From Alectoria sarmentosa (taxonomy: Eukaryota > Ascomycota > Lecanoromycetes > Lecanorales > Parmeliaceae): a stretch of 64,000 nucleotides of DNA. The notes beneath the pieces were generated by a model. It was not told the DNA's origin. It did no database searches and saw only the letters and a list, made by a program, of their open reading frames with translations. The position numbers were made by a program, and so were the translations under genes. Below are positions 11,991 to 23,360 of this stretch, piece after piece; within the stretch, counting starts at the first letter, position 1, and each line of letters opens with the position of its first letter. The stretch is taken from the NCBI GenBank assembly GCA_009733775.1, contig WOGZ01000006.1, forward strand, positions 1-64,000, written 5' to 3'.

Positions 11991-12677
11991 ATCTAATTCT
12001 GTATGAGCGGTTCTAGATGTCGGCTATATCTTCCTCGGGAAAAGGCGTGAGTTTTCAGACGCATTCAGTGCCAATGAAGCGAGAGGATGCGGGCAGAAAG
12101 TGGAGCAGCAGCGTTGAGCTTGGCTAAACGGACGAGGCGAAAGCAGAAGAGTGTATTACTAACACAATAGATAAGCAAGAAGCGAGAAGTCTTCATATCT
12201 GGTGGTGGTAGACATGGCATGGAATCTACGTCTGACAATAGGTAATGGTAAGACACCCAAAACCTCCTCTGTGTACGTAATTTTAATCCTGCATGCGTAG
12301 ATGATCGGACCGCTCATCCTGCTAAGCACCCCCCGGACCCAGGCTCCAACTCTAGGTCTGACTCAGGGGGCCCCCACATTGTGAACAACGTCTTTTCCGG
12401 AGGTCGAATACTTGGGCGATCATTCCATCTTATGACACTCGGCGTCATGCCAACACTCCACCTGCCAGTTCCAGCATCTACCCATACATGCCTGTTGAGT
12501 CAGAGGCAAAAGAGAAGTGCAATAGAGAAGTGCAATGAAGCGGATATTGTAGAAGAGAAATCGTAGGCAAAATAAGGGGAAAAGGCCAGCATGATACCAG
12601 ATGCATCAGCTTATACCTTGACTACACAAACTCGAGTGGCCGTGGCTTGCCCCAGAAATCGCACGGTGCGAAACGCC

Positions 12678-12824
12678 CTGGATTGTAACTTTAAAATCAG
12701 TATTGCCTTTGTGACGGGGTGTAATGAGCCTTGGAACATGTCCACAGAATGACCACTCAAAAGAGGTGTCTCAAGACGCAAGACTCGGTTCAAAAGAGGA
12801 AATATGGAAGCGGAACATACGTAC
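12678..12824 (-). repeat. Introner-like element, hemerythrin-like gene, copy 1 (147 bp)
   Basis: A complete intron, GTACGTATG...AATCCAG. It contains GTCTTGAGACACCTCTTTTGAG in the middle and AATACTGATTTTAAAG near the 3' end, matching the PDAT introns 30 kb away. Splicing it out gives KYAG-IWRFAPCDFWG. Confidence 0.85.
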
Positions 12825-13038
12825 AGATCCCCGCATACTTGTAGCTGTACCAGTGATGTAGGGTATGAAGAAAGGCACAGGCGGAAATGAATGAACGCCG
12901 CCTTCATGTGTCGTGTCGGCCAGACCGAGTGCGAAGGGAAAGACTTCTTCCTACAGAACATAGTCAGCTGTCTCGTGTTATGGCCTCGGATCCGGTCGGC
13001 GATGCCTTTGCAGCGCCAGTTGAGCGCGTCTTGGCACC

Positions 13039-13185
13039 TGAATGGTTTCGGAGTTAGTATGTTTCTTTTGGGATCATATCGGAGTCACAAAACAGGTCCC
13101 AGGAGTTCTTTCACTCCTAAGACAAGTCTCGCAACTCAAAACGCCATACGAATTGGGAATAAATGGCTCGGAAATGATAACTCAC
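13039..13185 (-). repeat. Introner-like element, hemerythrin-like gene, copy 2 (147 bp)
   Basis: Runs from GTGAGTTATCATTTCCGAG to CATACTAACTCCGAAACC...CAG and has TTTTGAGTTGCGAGACTTGT in its first half. Its length is identical to copy 1, and it clearly belongs to the family by the ACTAACTCCGAAA block. Confidence 0.85.
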
Positions 13186-13559
13186 GAGCTTTACTTAGCT
13201 TCGGAGATCTTCCAGACTTTCATCAATCCCTCACTATCATATTTCTTCAACGCCAGCAATGCATGGATCTCTTCCACGAGATGTTCCCGCAGCGTCGGGC
13301 CAAAATCATCGATGATACTTTTCAACTCATTGCTGCTGAAATCCTCCGGCGCTGTACTAGAAGCGTAATTCTTGAGCATCCAAGGGAGAAATGTCTGAGC
13401 TGTTAGACCTGTGCCGTACCATAGCCATACCAAGTCAGCATCAGCAAATTCAAATCATGGCAAGTAACATGTTTCTTGGGCCTCGGCGCCAAACACGTTG
13501 CTCTGCTCCCATCCCTACCTCTCAACATGAACATACGGTCCTTCGCGGGCCCACATCGA

Positions 13560-15154
13560 TGGCATACATTTTGCGCCAATATGGGTGCTCTACCTCCTGC
13601 AGCGCTGGTTTTTCAAATATCTCATGTAAAAAAAAACCGCGGCCCTTTTGGTAATCGGGGTCAGCGCGACCCTGATAGCTCTGAAAACTGTCGCTGTTTT
13701 ATTGCGCTTCCTTGGAAGACGTGTTGGACAATTTCCATTGCTACTAGATGACTGGTTGACAGTACCGGCATGGGTCAGTAAAAATGTGACTGCTACTCCA
13801 ACTTCGATACTATAATGTGCTCAGTTCTTCGTCATCATGCTCCGTGTGATCAACTTTCTGTATATGTGCCATCCCAGTCTTTTCCCAGAGGCCGCCAACA
13901 GATTTTTAGATGTGCGTTATGGAGTTGATAAGCATCTTATCGCCATTAACCCGGCGACTACGTATGAGATAATGCACGTGAGCAAACACTAGGGAATGTC
14001 GAGATAGAGATGCGCCATGATACTGACCCTTATTCCAGGTTGTATTCTACAACTCGCTATGCTACATCTTTGCGCATCTCTTCATCGAATGCTCCATTCT
14101 TCTATTTAATGGAAGAGTCTTTACAACGCAGAAGAAGTGGTTTTGATGGGTCACCTTTACGTCAATGGCTTATGTCGCTGCTTGGGTCTTGGCTTGCTTC
14201 ACCCTGGTACTCGCGCAACGGTATGAGGTCAACGGAAGATCCCAAGAACTTTTGATCAACCCGGTCCTGACCCGAACCAAGTGGACCCATCAGCTATTTT
14301 TGACTCCGTTTATCACCAAACCCCATACCGAGAGTTTGTAGCGTCGAAACCAGCGCGTCCGATACTTCCACCAGCGTCTTAAATACGTTTACCGACTTTG
14401 CGCTACTGATGCTTCCAATGTTCGTGTTATAGAATTTGCATATGCCTTTCAATCGAAAGATTGGCCTTAGTGGATTTTTGTTGGTTGGGGCCTTGTAAGT
14501 CTCTTGGATGGTTTCCTTGAGTTGATCTGATCCGCGAAATAGGGCTTGTGCAGCAGGCTTGGTCCGTGTATGGAGTACCATAAAGTAAGCAACTCTCTGG
14601 CGTGTGCCGCTACAGATATTGACATTGAACCCAGCGCCCTAGGCAACGAAACCGATACCAGCTAGACGACAGCGGAAACCCTGACCTGGACAGCCATCGA
14701 AGCAGGCGTAGGCTTGGTCTGTGCTCGTTTCCCTGTCATGGCTCCACTCTTTGGCCAGTTCTTCTGCGAATATGTCGGCACCGCAAAATCTGGCGGCAGC
14801 AATAAGAAGTCTCACAGCAGCAAAGGCAGCAAAAGTAGCTCCATTTTCCGTAAGCTCACAGGCGTTCACAACCACGACAGCTAATCCAAACAAGACGGCA
14901 ACGATAACATACCCCTACACAACATTTCCTGGCCATTAGAGACTCTAAAGCCAGCCGCCGTGGACATTGAGGGCGAGAAAGGTGTGCCTGCGGCAGCAAC
15001 GCGAGTAGTGGATCAGGGGCGCGGACGAAGGGAATAATTGAACCCGTGATTGCAGGACCCAAGGGTCATCAATGAAGTCTATAGGCGGTTGAGTCCAGGA
15101 GAGATGGAAATGGATGAGGTGGGAAACCGCTACCGTCCAACGGGATCCTTGTGA
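13560..15154 (+). pseudogene. SAT4/fungal rhodopsin-like 7-TM protein pseudogene
   Basis: Plus-strand fragments in several frames match this integral-membrane family in order: NRGP, LLVIGVSATLIALKTVAVLL, LLLDDWLTVPAW, YNSLCYIFAHLFIECSILLF, NTFTDFALLMLPMFVL, LHMPFNRKIGLSGFLLVGA, TLTWTAIEAGVGLVCACFPV and a tail with DPRVINEVYRRLSPGE. At least two ordinary introns (after TVPAW and after TTYEIMH) still have usable ends. The gene is broken by TGA for Trp after KKWF, TAG for Trp after MLPMFVL, and several frameshifts, including one between NRGP and LLVIG. Both nonsense changes are G-to-A transitions, as RIP would produce. The family's function is mostly unknown. Confidence 0.8.
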
Positions 15155-15857
15155 AGAACGATCTTGAGTGAGTGCACCTTTCGAAGGTTTCGTTTCCAAT
15201 CGGGACGTTAGTAGCGAAGCGTATTTTGGGAGCAAAAGACTCGTGTTCATCGCGAGACCTGTTTTCCAACGTGAGCTTTTTGCCGTGGTGGCCTCAAAGA
15301 AGTCATGCTGATTCGGATATGTGCAGCTGAGATCAGGAGTCGTCCTCCATCAAAGTTTTAGAGCAGTCTTTGATAGCATGGAAGAGCTTGGAGCCCGGTG
15401 TCATGAGGTGCGCGGAAGGGAGAGAGTAGAATATACATACAAAACGCTCTCAAATGTACACAGACTTGATCGGACGCACATGGTACCGACAATAAATGCC
15501 TACAACGTTCTCATGCTTCGACCATCTTGCCTCAAGTTGCCTTCTGACTTGAGCGGCTCATTGGCCCGCTCCTTCGGTTCTGTCTCTTCGTACTTTTGTA
15601 GGCGTTTGGGAAGCGATCATGGAAATGGTGAGAGGGGGGGTTTCTGACAGCCTTGTCGCGTCGGACTAGCGCGATTATCAGCCCTATCATTAACGCGTAA
15701 CGCGTTAGAGGTAAAGTGGTTCTCGCTCAGCAATGACAGATACCATCTTTAGGACCATTGCGCCTGGAAGACTTTGTGCTGGCTTAATTGGTAGTCCTGA
15801 CCGCTTGACCATTGGCGGAGAAGGCAAAAAAGTTGTTCAAAATATTCTGCAGCAGCG
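15155..15857. other. MSH2 upstream region
   Basis: No gene is visible. It holds the putative MSH2 promoter, including a paired ACGCGT box at 15693-15705. Confidence 0.6.
15693..15705. promoter_or_regulatory. Double MluI cell-cycle box (ACGCGTAACGCGT)
   Basis: Two ACGCGT motifs (15693-15698 and 15700-15705) separated by one base, 153-165 bp upstream of the MSH2 start codon. In yeasts ACGCGT is the binding site of MBF (Mbp1-Swi6), which drives G1/S transcription of DNA-replication and repair genes. Function here is inferred. Confidence 0.7.
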
Positions 15858-18726
15858 ATGTCGTCGAGGCCTGAATTGAAGGTAATGCAGTCTACAGATG
15901 CATCTGTAAATCGCAAGAGCTCATATTTTACCAGGTCGATGACGAGGTCGGATTCATAAGCTTTTTCCGGAATCTACCAGTCAAGGATGTCGAAACCATT
16001 CGAGTATTCAGACGAGGAACCAGTGTAGGCGACTTCTACACAGCACATGGCGATGATGCTGCCTTCATTGCAATGACAGTGGGTGGGCTCCTTACCACTA
16101 CCAGACTCTCTTGTCTAATCCAAAAGAGTAGATATACAAGACTACCTCCGTTCTTCGCCAGCTAGGCAAGACAGAGACGGGTTTGCCATCTGTCACCATG
16201 ACCATCACTGTTTACCGTAACTTCCTACGAGAAGCTCTTTTCAAATTAGGCAAGAGGGTAGAGATCTGGGAGACTACCGGTAAAATGCAATGGAAGCTCA
16301 AAAAACAGGCATCTCCGGGCAACCTGCAGGATGTCGAAGATGAGCTTGGTGGACAAGTGGACTCGGCACCCATAATACTCGCAGTCAAAGTCACCGCGAA
16401 GGCATCGGAGGCGAGAAATGTTGGGGTCTGCTTCGCAGATGCCAGCGTACGGGAATTAGGAGTCAGCGAATTCCTCGATAATGACCTGTACTCGAATCTT
16501 GAATCACTCCTCATTCAGCTCGGCGTCAAAGAGTGTTTGATACAAAGTGAGGGTCAGAAGAAGGATAGCGAGTTGGCAAAGATCAAAACGATTGCCGACA
16601 ACTGCGGCATCGCTATTGCGGAGCGCTCTGGTGGTGATTTCGGTGCGAAAGACATAGAGCAGGACCTGACCCGGCTTCTACGAGATGAGCGGGCGGCAGG
16701 AACTTTGCCCCAAACCGACCTGAAGCTGGCTATGAGCTCCGCAGCTGCTCTGATCAAGTACCTTGGACTCTTATCAGATCCCTCCAATTTCGGGCAGTAT
16801 CAGCTCTACCAGCACGACCTGTCCCAGTACATGAAGCTGGATGCGTCGGCGCTCAAGGCTCTTAACCTTATGCCAGGGCCGCGAGATGGGTCAAAAAACA
16901 TGAATTTATATGGTCTTCTGAATCATTGCAAGACGCCGGTTGGAAGCCGGCTGCTTGCACAATGGCTAAAACAGCCATTGATGAGCCTGGAAGAGATCGA
17001 ACGACGCCAACAGTTGGTGGAAGCTTTCGTGATGGACACGGAGTTGCGGCAAACAATGCAAGAAGAGCACTTGAAATTCATTCCCGATCTATACAGGCTG
17101 GCTAAAAGGTTCCAGAGGAAATTAGCAAGTCTGGAGGATGTCGTGAGGGCATATCAGCTTTCTATCCGGCTACCTCCGTTGATTGGAACGCTGGAAGGAA
17201 TCATGGATGAGCAGTACAAAGACCCTCTGGACGCTGAATACACTACAAAAATGATTGAGTATTCCAACAGCCTACTCAAGTTGCAGGAGATGGTGGAATC
17301 GACCGTCGATCTTGATGCCCTTGACAGGCATGAGTATATTATCAAGCCCGAATTTGACGACAGCCTACGAGTATTGAGCAGGAAACTGGGGAAGGTCAAG
17401 TACAGCATGGACGTAGAGCACCGAAGAGTTAGCCTTGATCTTGACCAGGAGATTGGGAAAAAGTTATTCCTTGAGAACCACAAGACACATGGCCATTGCT
17501 TCAGACTTACAAGGAACGAAGCAGGCAGCATACGTAACAAAAGAGAATATCAAGAATGCTCAACGCAAAAGAGCGGCGTCTACTTCACCACAAATGAGAT
17601 GACCAAATTGAGACGCGAACATGATCAACTCTCGGAAAACTACAACAGAACGCAGACTGGTCTTGTAAGCGAGGTCGTTGGCGTTACAGCCTCATACTGT
17701 CCCATCTTCGAGAAATTAGCAGGCGTTCTTTCCCACCTTGATGTCATCGTCAGTTTTGCCCACGTTTCAGTCCATGCGCCAACATCTTACGTACGTCCAA
17801 AAATGCATCCAAGAGGCGAAGGCAACACTATACTGAAAGAAGCTCGACATCCGTGCATGGAGATGCAAGACGACATTCAGTTCATCACCAACGACGTCTC
17901 TCTAGTCCGAGGGAGATCCGAATTCCTCATCATCACGGGTCCCAACATGGGAGGCAAATCCACATACATCCGGCAGATTGGCGTCATTGCCTTGATGGCG
18001 CAAGTAGGCTGCTTTGTCCCTTGCTCGGAGGCGGAGCTCACCCTGTTCGACAGCATCCTCGCTCGTGTTGGCGCCAGCGATTCGCAGCTTAAAGGCGTCT
18101 CGACGTTCATGGCCGAGATGCTGGAAACTGCAAACATACTGAAATCCGCCACTTCAGACTCCCTGATCATCATTGACGAACTTGGACGCGGAACAAGCAC
18201 GTACGATGGTTTCGGCCTTGCGTGGGCGATCTCGGAGCACATCGTCAAGGAAATTGGATGTTTCGCCATGTTTGCCACACATTTCCACGAGCTGACGGCA
18301 CTGGTGGATGAATATGCTCAGGTGCAGAATTTGCATGTTGTAGCCCACATAGGCGACACGACTGCGCAAGATCGAAGAGAAGTCACATTACTCTACAAAG
18401 TCGAAGAAGGCGTGTGCGATCAGAGCTTCGGGATCCACGTCGCTGAGCTCGTGAGATTTCCAGAGAAGGTCGTCAACATGGCCAAGCGGAAGGCAGATGA
18501 GCTGGAAGACTTCTCAACTAAGCACGAGGCCTCGCACATCAAGCACTCTAAGCAGGATGTGGAAGGAGGCAGCGCATTGATAAAGGAGATGCTGGTGCAG
18601 TGGAAGAAGGAAACCGAGGGAAAGGGCATGAGCACCGAGGACCAAGTGGGCAAGATGAAAGAACTGGTGATGGGCAACCAAAAGTTGCTCGAGAACCCTT
18701 TCTTCCAGTCGGTCAAAGCATTATGA
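15858..18726 (+). CDS. msh2: DNA mismatch repair ATPase MSH2
   Basis: Three exons, join(15858..15881, 15935..16078, 16132..18726), 920 aa. Exon 1 is only 8 codons (MSSRPELK). Intron 1 is 53 bp. Intron 2 (donor GTGGGT at 16079, acceptor GTAG at 16131) restores FIAMT-IYKTTSVLRQLG. Domains in order: the MutS I mismatch-binding region (~10-130), connector, lever/clamp (~310-640) and the ABC-type ATPase with Walker A TGPNMGGKST (~658-668) and the signature/Walker B stretch IIIDELGRGTSTYDGFG (~735-751), followed by the helix-turn-helix dimerisation region. MSH2 pairs with MSH6 or MSH3 to recognise mismatches and small loops and recruits MutL. Length is normal for the family, and the long third exon has no disruptions. 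Confidence 0.97.
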
Positions 18727-19204
18727 TCTTACAACATTTCATTGGAAGCAATCCAGCGATGGCGTTGTATGCATGTGCTTCTGACGCCTTATGAATCTGT
18801 GAAGTTGCCTGTACCGTAGATAGATACCACCCTGGCGGATCTCTTTTTCCACTCCGGATAATTCTCTCGTACATAAGACTCGTTTCAAGGTGGTTTTTCC
18901 CTTCCATTTCCTCGGAAGCCTTGCGAGGCATTGCGGCCGCCTGCCGTGAAACGAAAGAGTTGACGCCGAGGCGGTTTAACAGTTTCGTCTCGGCTACTCC
19001 CCCCATGTGATTGGTATATCGATTTCACTGCAGCTGCAGGCGGTGTTACTGGCCCACGATTCCGATCTGGCATGAAAACCGCCTCAACATAAAGGCCTAC
19101 ATAACCTGATGCCCGCTATGATCTTCCATTCTCCTCGTGACAAACCCTCTGCCCTATGTCAGACCCTACGCTGAGGACATTGCAACCGTCGTCGACCGGC
19201 CACC
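18727..19204. other. Intergenic, no gene seen
   Basis: MSH2 3' flank and upstream region of the 19205 gene. I recognise no motif. Confidence 0.5.
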
Positions 19205-20069
19205 ATGACCAGCCCTTATGATCCTTGCGGAAAGATTTACACCTTACTATCCGAAGACTGGACCACCTTTCTCTGGTTCTTCGAACCGGTATTCATACCC
19301 CAAGCATTCCGCGATCACTTGGTTCTCGTCCTCGGCTGGACAGCCGGACGACGAGGCTATGTCAGCATCGCCATGGTCAGTATCTCTCCCCTAGAATCCC
19401 TTGCCATCTCCTAACGTTCAGCATATCATCCCCGACATCCCTGAAGGAGTCAACCCCGATTACTACTGTCGAATCAGGTCTCCACGCCGTAGACCTGTTG
19501 CCAATGAGATCGCAGTCACGTTGCGAAAGAATAAAAGATTCGCCGCGCTCGTGGAATCGTCGTACATCAGGCTCGACTGGGTGTGGGAGGTTCCATTTGC
19601 TATTCTATTGGTGGTCCCAAGAACGGGGATGCAGTTGATGCTGAGAGCCGTTTCGATGGAGAAGATCGTGAGGTTCTATTCCCAGTGGGGATTGGATGAG
19701 GCGTGGGGGCAGACATATCGGTCTCTTCCGGAATCTTTTCAATGGGCAGGATGTTGTCAAGACCGGAATGATTCGGGGACTCCGGAAAACCTCAAAGAGG
19801 GCGGAGAAAGTGGGTATACTCAATGGATAAGACAGCCAATCCAGGTTCTGGACGGTTTGGCGTCTTCGGGAAGCGTGGAGCAGGTTAAGGATGCGGCAGT
19901 TGCAGGATCAGACAAAAGCTGGGACTCGACTTACCAACCAGATGATGAAGAGGAGAGATATTCGAAAGAACTGATTTCTCCTTGCGCTCGGCAGGAAATG
20001 GTCTATGCAGGGGATGCGCATTGTGCAGCGTTGGCGAAATTGCTTCAAGAAGTTCAAGGAGCTCAGTGA
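19205..20069 (+). CDS. Hypothetical fungal protein
   Basis: Two exons, join(19205..19375, 19422..20069), 272 aa. The 46-bp intron (ATG|GTCAGT ... TTCAG|CAT) joins GRRGYVSIAM to HIIPDIPEGVNPDYYC; without it the first frame stops 12 codons later. The ATG at 19205 has a good CCACC context. The protein is soluble-looking and Trp-rich in its first half (LSEDWTTFLWFFEPVF, WTAGRR, LDWVWEVPF), with a more variable acidic C-terminal third. I do not recognise the family. The clean splice join and the long frame support a real gene. Confidence 0.65.
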
Positions 20070-20335
20070 TGATTTTCTGGCAGGGACGATCTGGTACAAG
20101 CTTCAGCGAGTGCAAGAAAATGTATAGATCACTTGACCGTGCACTATTCTGGAAGAACTCCCACCTTCCGACTGATGAATGACCTTTGGCGATACATGCA
20201 GACATGTCAGTGCTCGATTCTTGAATCGTTACCATGCTAGCCTCAATGTCACCTCACCACCCAACCTCAGCCCCAAAACACCCTCCCGCACATAACTGAG
20301 AGCATTCCCCAAAGTTGAAACGTACAACCAGCAAC

Positions 20336-20461
20336 ATGGCCTCCAAAATCAGCACTATCGTTAACGACACTGTACGCACAATGAAGATCACGCAAGACCC
20401 GGAAGGCAAAATCAACATGATCGATCGCCAGACCGCGAAGACGTACAATGTCCCCATATCA
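20336..20461 (+). CDS. Possible first exon of a small unknown gene
   Basis: An ATG in good context (AACATGG) opens a frame reading MASKISTIVNDTVRTMK and then KINMIDRQTAKTYNVP, which looks like real coding sequence. I cannot settle the downstream structure: a donor at ~20467 (GTATAATGG) with an acceptor after ACACAG near 20559 would give a protein of about 65 aa, and unspliced reading gives 72 aa from this ATG. Family unknown. Confidence 0.3.
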
Positions 20462-21360
20462 GCAGGGTATAATGGATACATCCCAGTCCGTTTTGGTCAG
20501 GATAGTAACCGTCAGGATCCAAATTCCAGGTTTCCGGCCTCCGCTCACACATGACACAGATGACATGGAGCGTCGATCCAAACGGGGATTAGAAGTAGAA
20601 GCAGAGAAGAGGAATACAGCTTCGTAGACGCAGCTCTGGTGAGCGCTACACGGACATGGATCTGAGGTCATACGCTAGATTGCACCGATCCTTTCCACAT
20701 TCTGAACAAAACATCAGAAGAAGGGCTGCGATTGGGGTGTTTGACAGTCTTCTCCAAGGTGTTCAACATTACCTCAATGGACGCCCGACTCGGACTGCTT
20801 TGGATCAGTTTCGACCAAACGCACAGATACAGACCGAGACCGGGGAGGCCCAGAAAGAAGTCGGGCTCTCTGGTGATGGGAGATTTTTAGTATCCTGGTT
20901 TTGAAGCGTTTAGGATGTGGCCGAGATATAGGCTTGCCGATATCTCAATGCTAGATAATGATCAAGCCTTTTCAGTCGATTCTTTTGGAAGTACTCCTTG
21001 CTCAAGGCTTGTACTCTTCTCCCATGTCAATTTGGAGCAGCTCCTACTTCTATCGGATAGAAAGACACGCATCTAACTCGTCAGAAATCTGCATTCAAGC
21101 ATGATTTCTCATAAAAGAACATCTCTCATCACATCAAGTCTCTATCATGGCAGATGGTGAGGCCAGCATGTCGCCGTCACTCTTCGATGGTGAGTGAAGC
21201 GAACACTGCATATCTGATTTCCAGGATCAGCGCAATCACCAAATTGTCAACACATGAGATGCAACCCACACAGGCTGCCACGAGCCGGCTCAAAACACCA
21301 TCAACTAACACCGCGTAGACGATATCACGCCAAAAACACCATAGTCTCGATCAATCAACC

Positions 21361-23010
21361 ATGGCACGTACCTGCTCCGCTAACCCTCCAATCGCGCAGA
21401 TGGTCGGAAACCCCAAAGGTGCGGTGTCCAAAATGGGAAATCCGGATCAATCTAAGGAGAGCGTGTTATGGAAGAATAGAATTGCGGTCAATGACTTTGT
21501 TGTTCCAGTAAATCAGACAACACCGACGAAAGTAATTGACTCAGCCTCTCTTTCGGACAGACTGGAGACTTGGGCGACGCCCTTTTCGTCACCACAGAAG
21601 CAGCTCGATACCCAGCCAAAGAAGGAGGCGATTGATGCGTCTGCTCATCTGGCAAAGCTCATTCAACAACATTCGAAGACGAAGGACCCACAAATGGCGA
21701 CTACCTCTAAAGAGCCGACGACCCCAAAGCTCGTGGAAATGATGCACACATTCGAGCCTTCCTCATCAGCACCACGCCGGGCACCAACAGCCCAAATGGT
21801 ACCCCTACCTCCAAATACGGCAGTCACCACTGCACCAGCAGGGCCAGTCACTACTGAGACATCGAAAAGCTCTCTTTTCGGTCCACGTCCGAGCTCAATG
21901 ACCCTATCAAATTCAAAAGCATTCTTTCCGGCAACAGCTTCACCATCATTATTGGTAGCACCGATCATACCATCTTCATCAACAGCAGCATTGAAGAAAT
22001 CCGCTATTGAAAAATGCTCGCCAAAGAAACCGAAAACCACCATGACACCAGCGCCTGCAATTGCGCCAAGCGCATCCCATGTCCAGAACACGAAGCTCCT
22101 CTCTCGAGCAAAAAACCATACGAACGGCGTCAAAAAGCGCCAACGCATCAGGACCTCCTCCTCACCCAAATCAGCATCGGCACTAGAATCTGTCCCCGAA
22201 GAAAAGCGCGGACGAGGCCGCCCACGTACTCGTCCTGAGGAGCAGCCTCTTCAACAGAACAGACAACATCGGTCTCCTATCCAGCCTAGCTTGCCATTCC
22301 CTCGAACATGTTTTTCCAACCAGTCCAATTCCTCCCTTTCTGCCCCTTCCGCCTTTCCGCTCCAGCAAGCACAAGCCCTCACGTTCAACATAAACGGCGA
22401 CTCCCAGCCCATATTCTGTTCAGAAGAGCCTCGCCTGTGGCCTGGTTGCGGTAATTATGTCGCCTCGCTCCTATATTCCAATTCAAAGCCAGAAACAATC
22501 CACTCAGAGCCTATTCGAGCTTGTACGAACCACGCGGCCCACCAGGATCTGCACAAGCCTCACGGACACGGCGTTTGTACGACCTGCCGCTATAGCGCCC
22601 ATCGTCATATCAGACGAACGAGACCAGAGCTGCTCGGTCCAGCGTGGTGGCCACTATGTAAAGCCTGCGGCGACTATCAACTGCTGCATACCGACCCTCA
22701 CAAAAAAGGATGTTCTTGTGGCAAAGTATGGCTCTGCTTTTCGTGCCAAATGCAGGAGGTGGAGAAGCGTCAAATGAGAGATAGGGTCGAGGCTGAGTCT
22801 AGGAGGAGAACTTTTGTTGGGGAGGGAAAGGATGGACAGGACAAGACTGTGGTACTTGGGCACGTATGTGAGTGTGGAGGGGAGATAGGGCCAAATACCA
22901 CATTGTTGAAGTGTGTTGGCTGCCAAGGGATGATTGTTGGGAGACTTGATCCGCAACTGGCAATTGCCCGAGAAATTGCCTTGACGAATACTGCGTTAGC
23001 GTGGACGTGA
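21361..23010 (+). CDS. AT-hook protein with Cys-rich C-terminal domain
   Basis: A single uninterrupted frame of 549 aa. The N-terminal half is low-complexity (Pro/Ser/Thr/Ala) with little structure. About residue 280 lies an AT-hook, KRGRGRPRTR, of the type that binds the minor groove of AT-rich DNA. From ~387 to ~520 comes a Cys/His-rich region (CTNHAAHQD, CTTCRYSAH, CKACGDYQLL, KKGCSCGKVWLCFSCQ, CECGGEIG, CVGCQGM) that probably binds zinc. The combination points to a chromatin or DNA-associated protein. I know no named family for the Cys-rich part. A short possible upstream exon at 21147 (MADGEASMSPSLFD followed by GTGAGT) could not be joined in frame. Confidence 0.75.
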   Translation: MARTCSANPPIAQMVGNPKGAVSKMGNPDQSKESVLWKNRIAVNDFVVPVNQTTPTKVIDSASLSDRLETWATPFSSPQKQLDTQPKKEAIDASAHLAKLIQQHSKTKDPQMATTSKEPTTPKLVEMMHTFEPSSSAPRRAPTAQMVPLPPNTAVTTAPAGPVTTETSKSSLFGPRPSSMTLSNSKAFFPATASPSLLVAPIIPSSSTAALKKSAIEKCSPKKPKTTMTPAPAIAPSASHVQNTKLLSRAKNHTNGVKKRQRIRTSSSPKSASALESVPEEKRGRGRPRTRPEEQPLQQNRQHRSPIQPSLPFPRTCFSNQSNSSLSAPSAFPLQQAQALTFNINGDSQPIFCSEEPRLWPGCGNYVASLLYSNSKPETIHSEPIRACTNHAAHQDLHKPHGHGVCTTCRYSAHRHIRRTRPELLGPAWWPLCKACGDYQLLHTDPHKKGCSCGKVWLCFSCQMQEVEKRQMRDRVEAESRRRTFVGEGKDGQDKTVVLGHVCECGGEIGPNTTLLKCVGCQGMIVGRLDPQLAIAREIALTNTALAWT

Positions 23011-23360
23011 TCGGCTTCGAGGGTTTGGATACGATGATCGAGGTTGGATTCAAATCGAGACAAAATGAGGTATCATATGCCCAGGGTTGTCTATTGAGGC
23101 ACCCGTTGTTCTCGAGCAGCATGTACAATGCTCAGCACCGCGAGTGTGGGAAGACTCCGAGTCTACTCTACCAAAAAAGATTGGCAGCTGCATGTTTCAC
23201 TTCACTGTGCGATTAGATTGTGCAAAATGATCGGACCATATTAGCACTCGGGCGATAAGTATTTTCAAACGAGCATAATGAATCAGGGGGCCGTACACTC
23301 AAGTTTTCTTAATTCTAGACCTTTGGAACTCTATGTGCACTAATTGATGTTGATTTGGCT

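Larger units (their letters stand above)
12622..13440 (-). pseudogene. Hemerythrin-like (HHE) protein gene, probably decayed
   Basis: The minus strand encodes QTFLPWMLKNYASS, an acidic spacer, IIDDFGPTLREHLVEEIHAL, then EEVFPFALGLADTTHEGG, FPPVPFF and the terminal IWRFAPCDFWGKPRPLEF plus stop (12622). This is the order seen in fungal hemerythrin/HHE-domain proteins, which bind a di-iron site or related metals through His/Glu residues. Two introns are introner-like elements (12678..12824 and 13039..13185), and both restore family-like joins. Decay is suggested by an in-frame TAA after SEAK just before the second element (CAA to TAA), by a missing donor for the intron whose acceptor is TGTAG near 12960, and by the lack of a recognisable N-terminal third. 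A rescued splicing pattern cannot be excluded. Confidence 0.7.
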
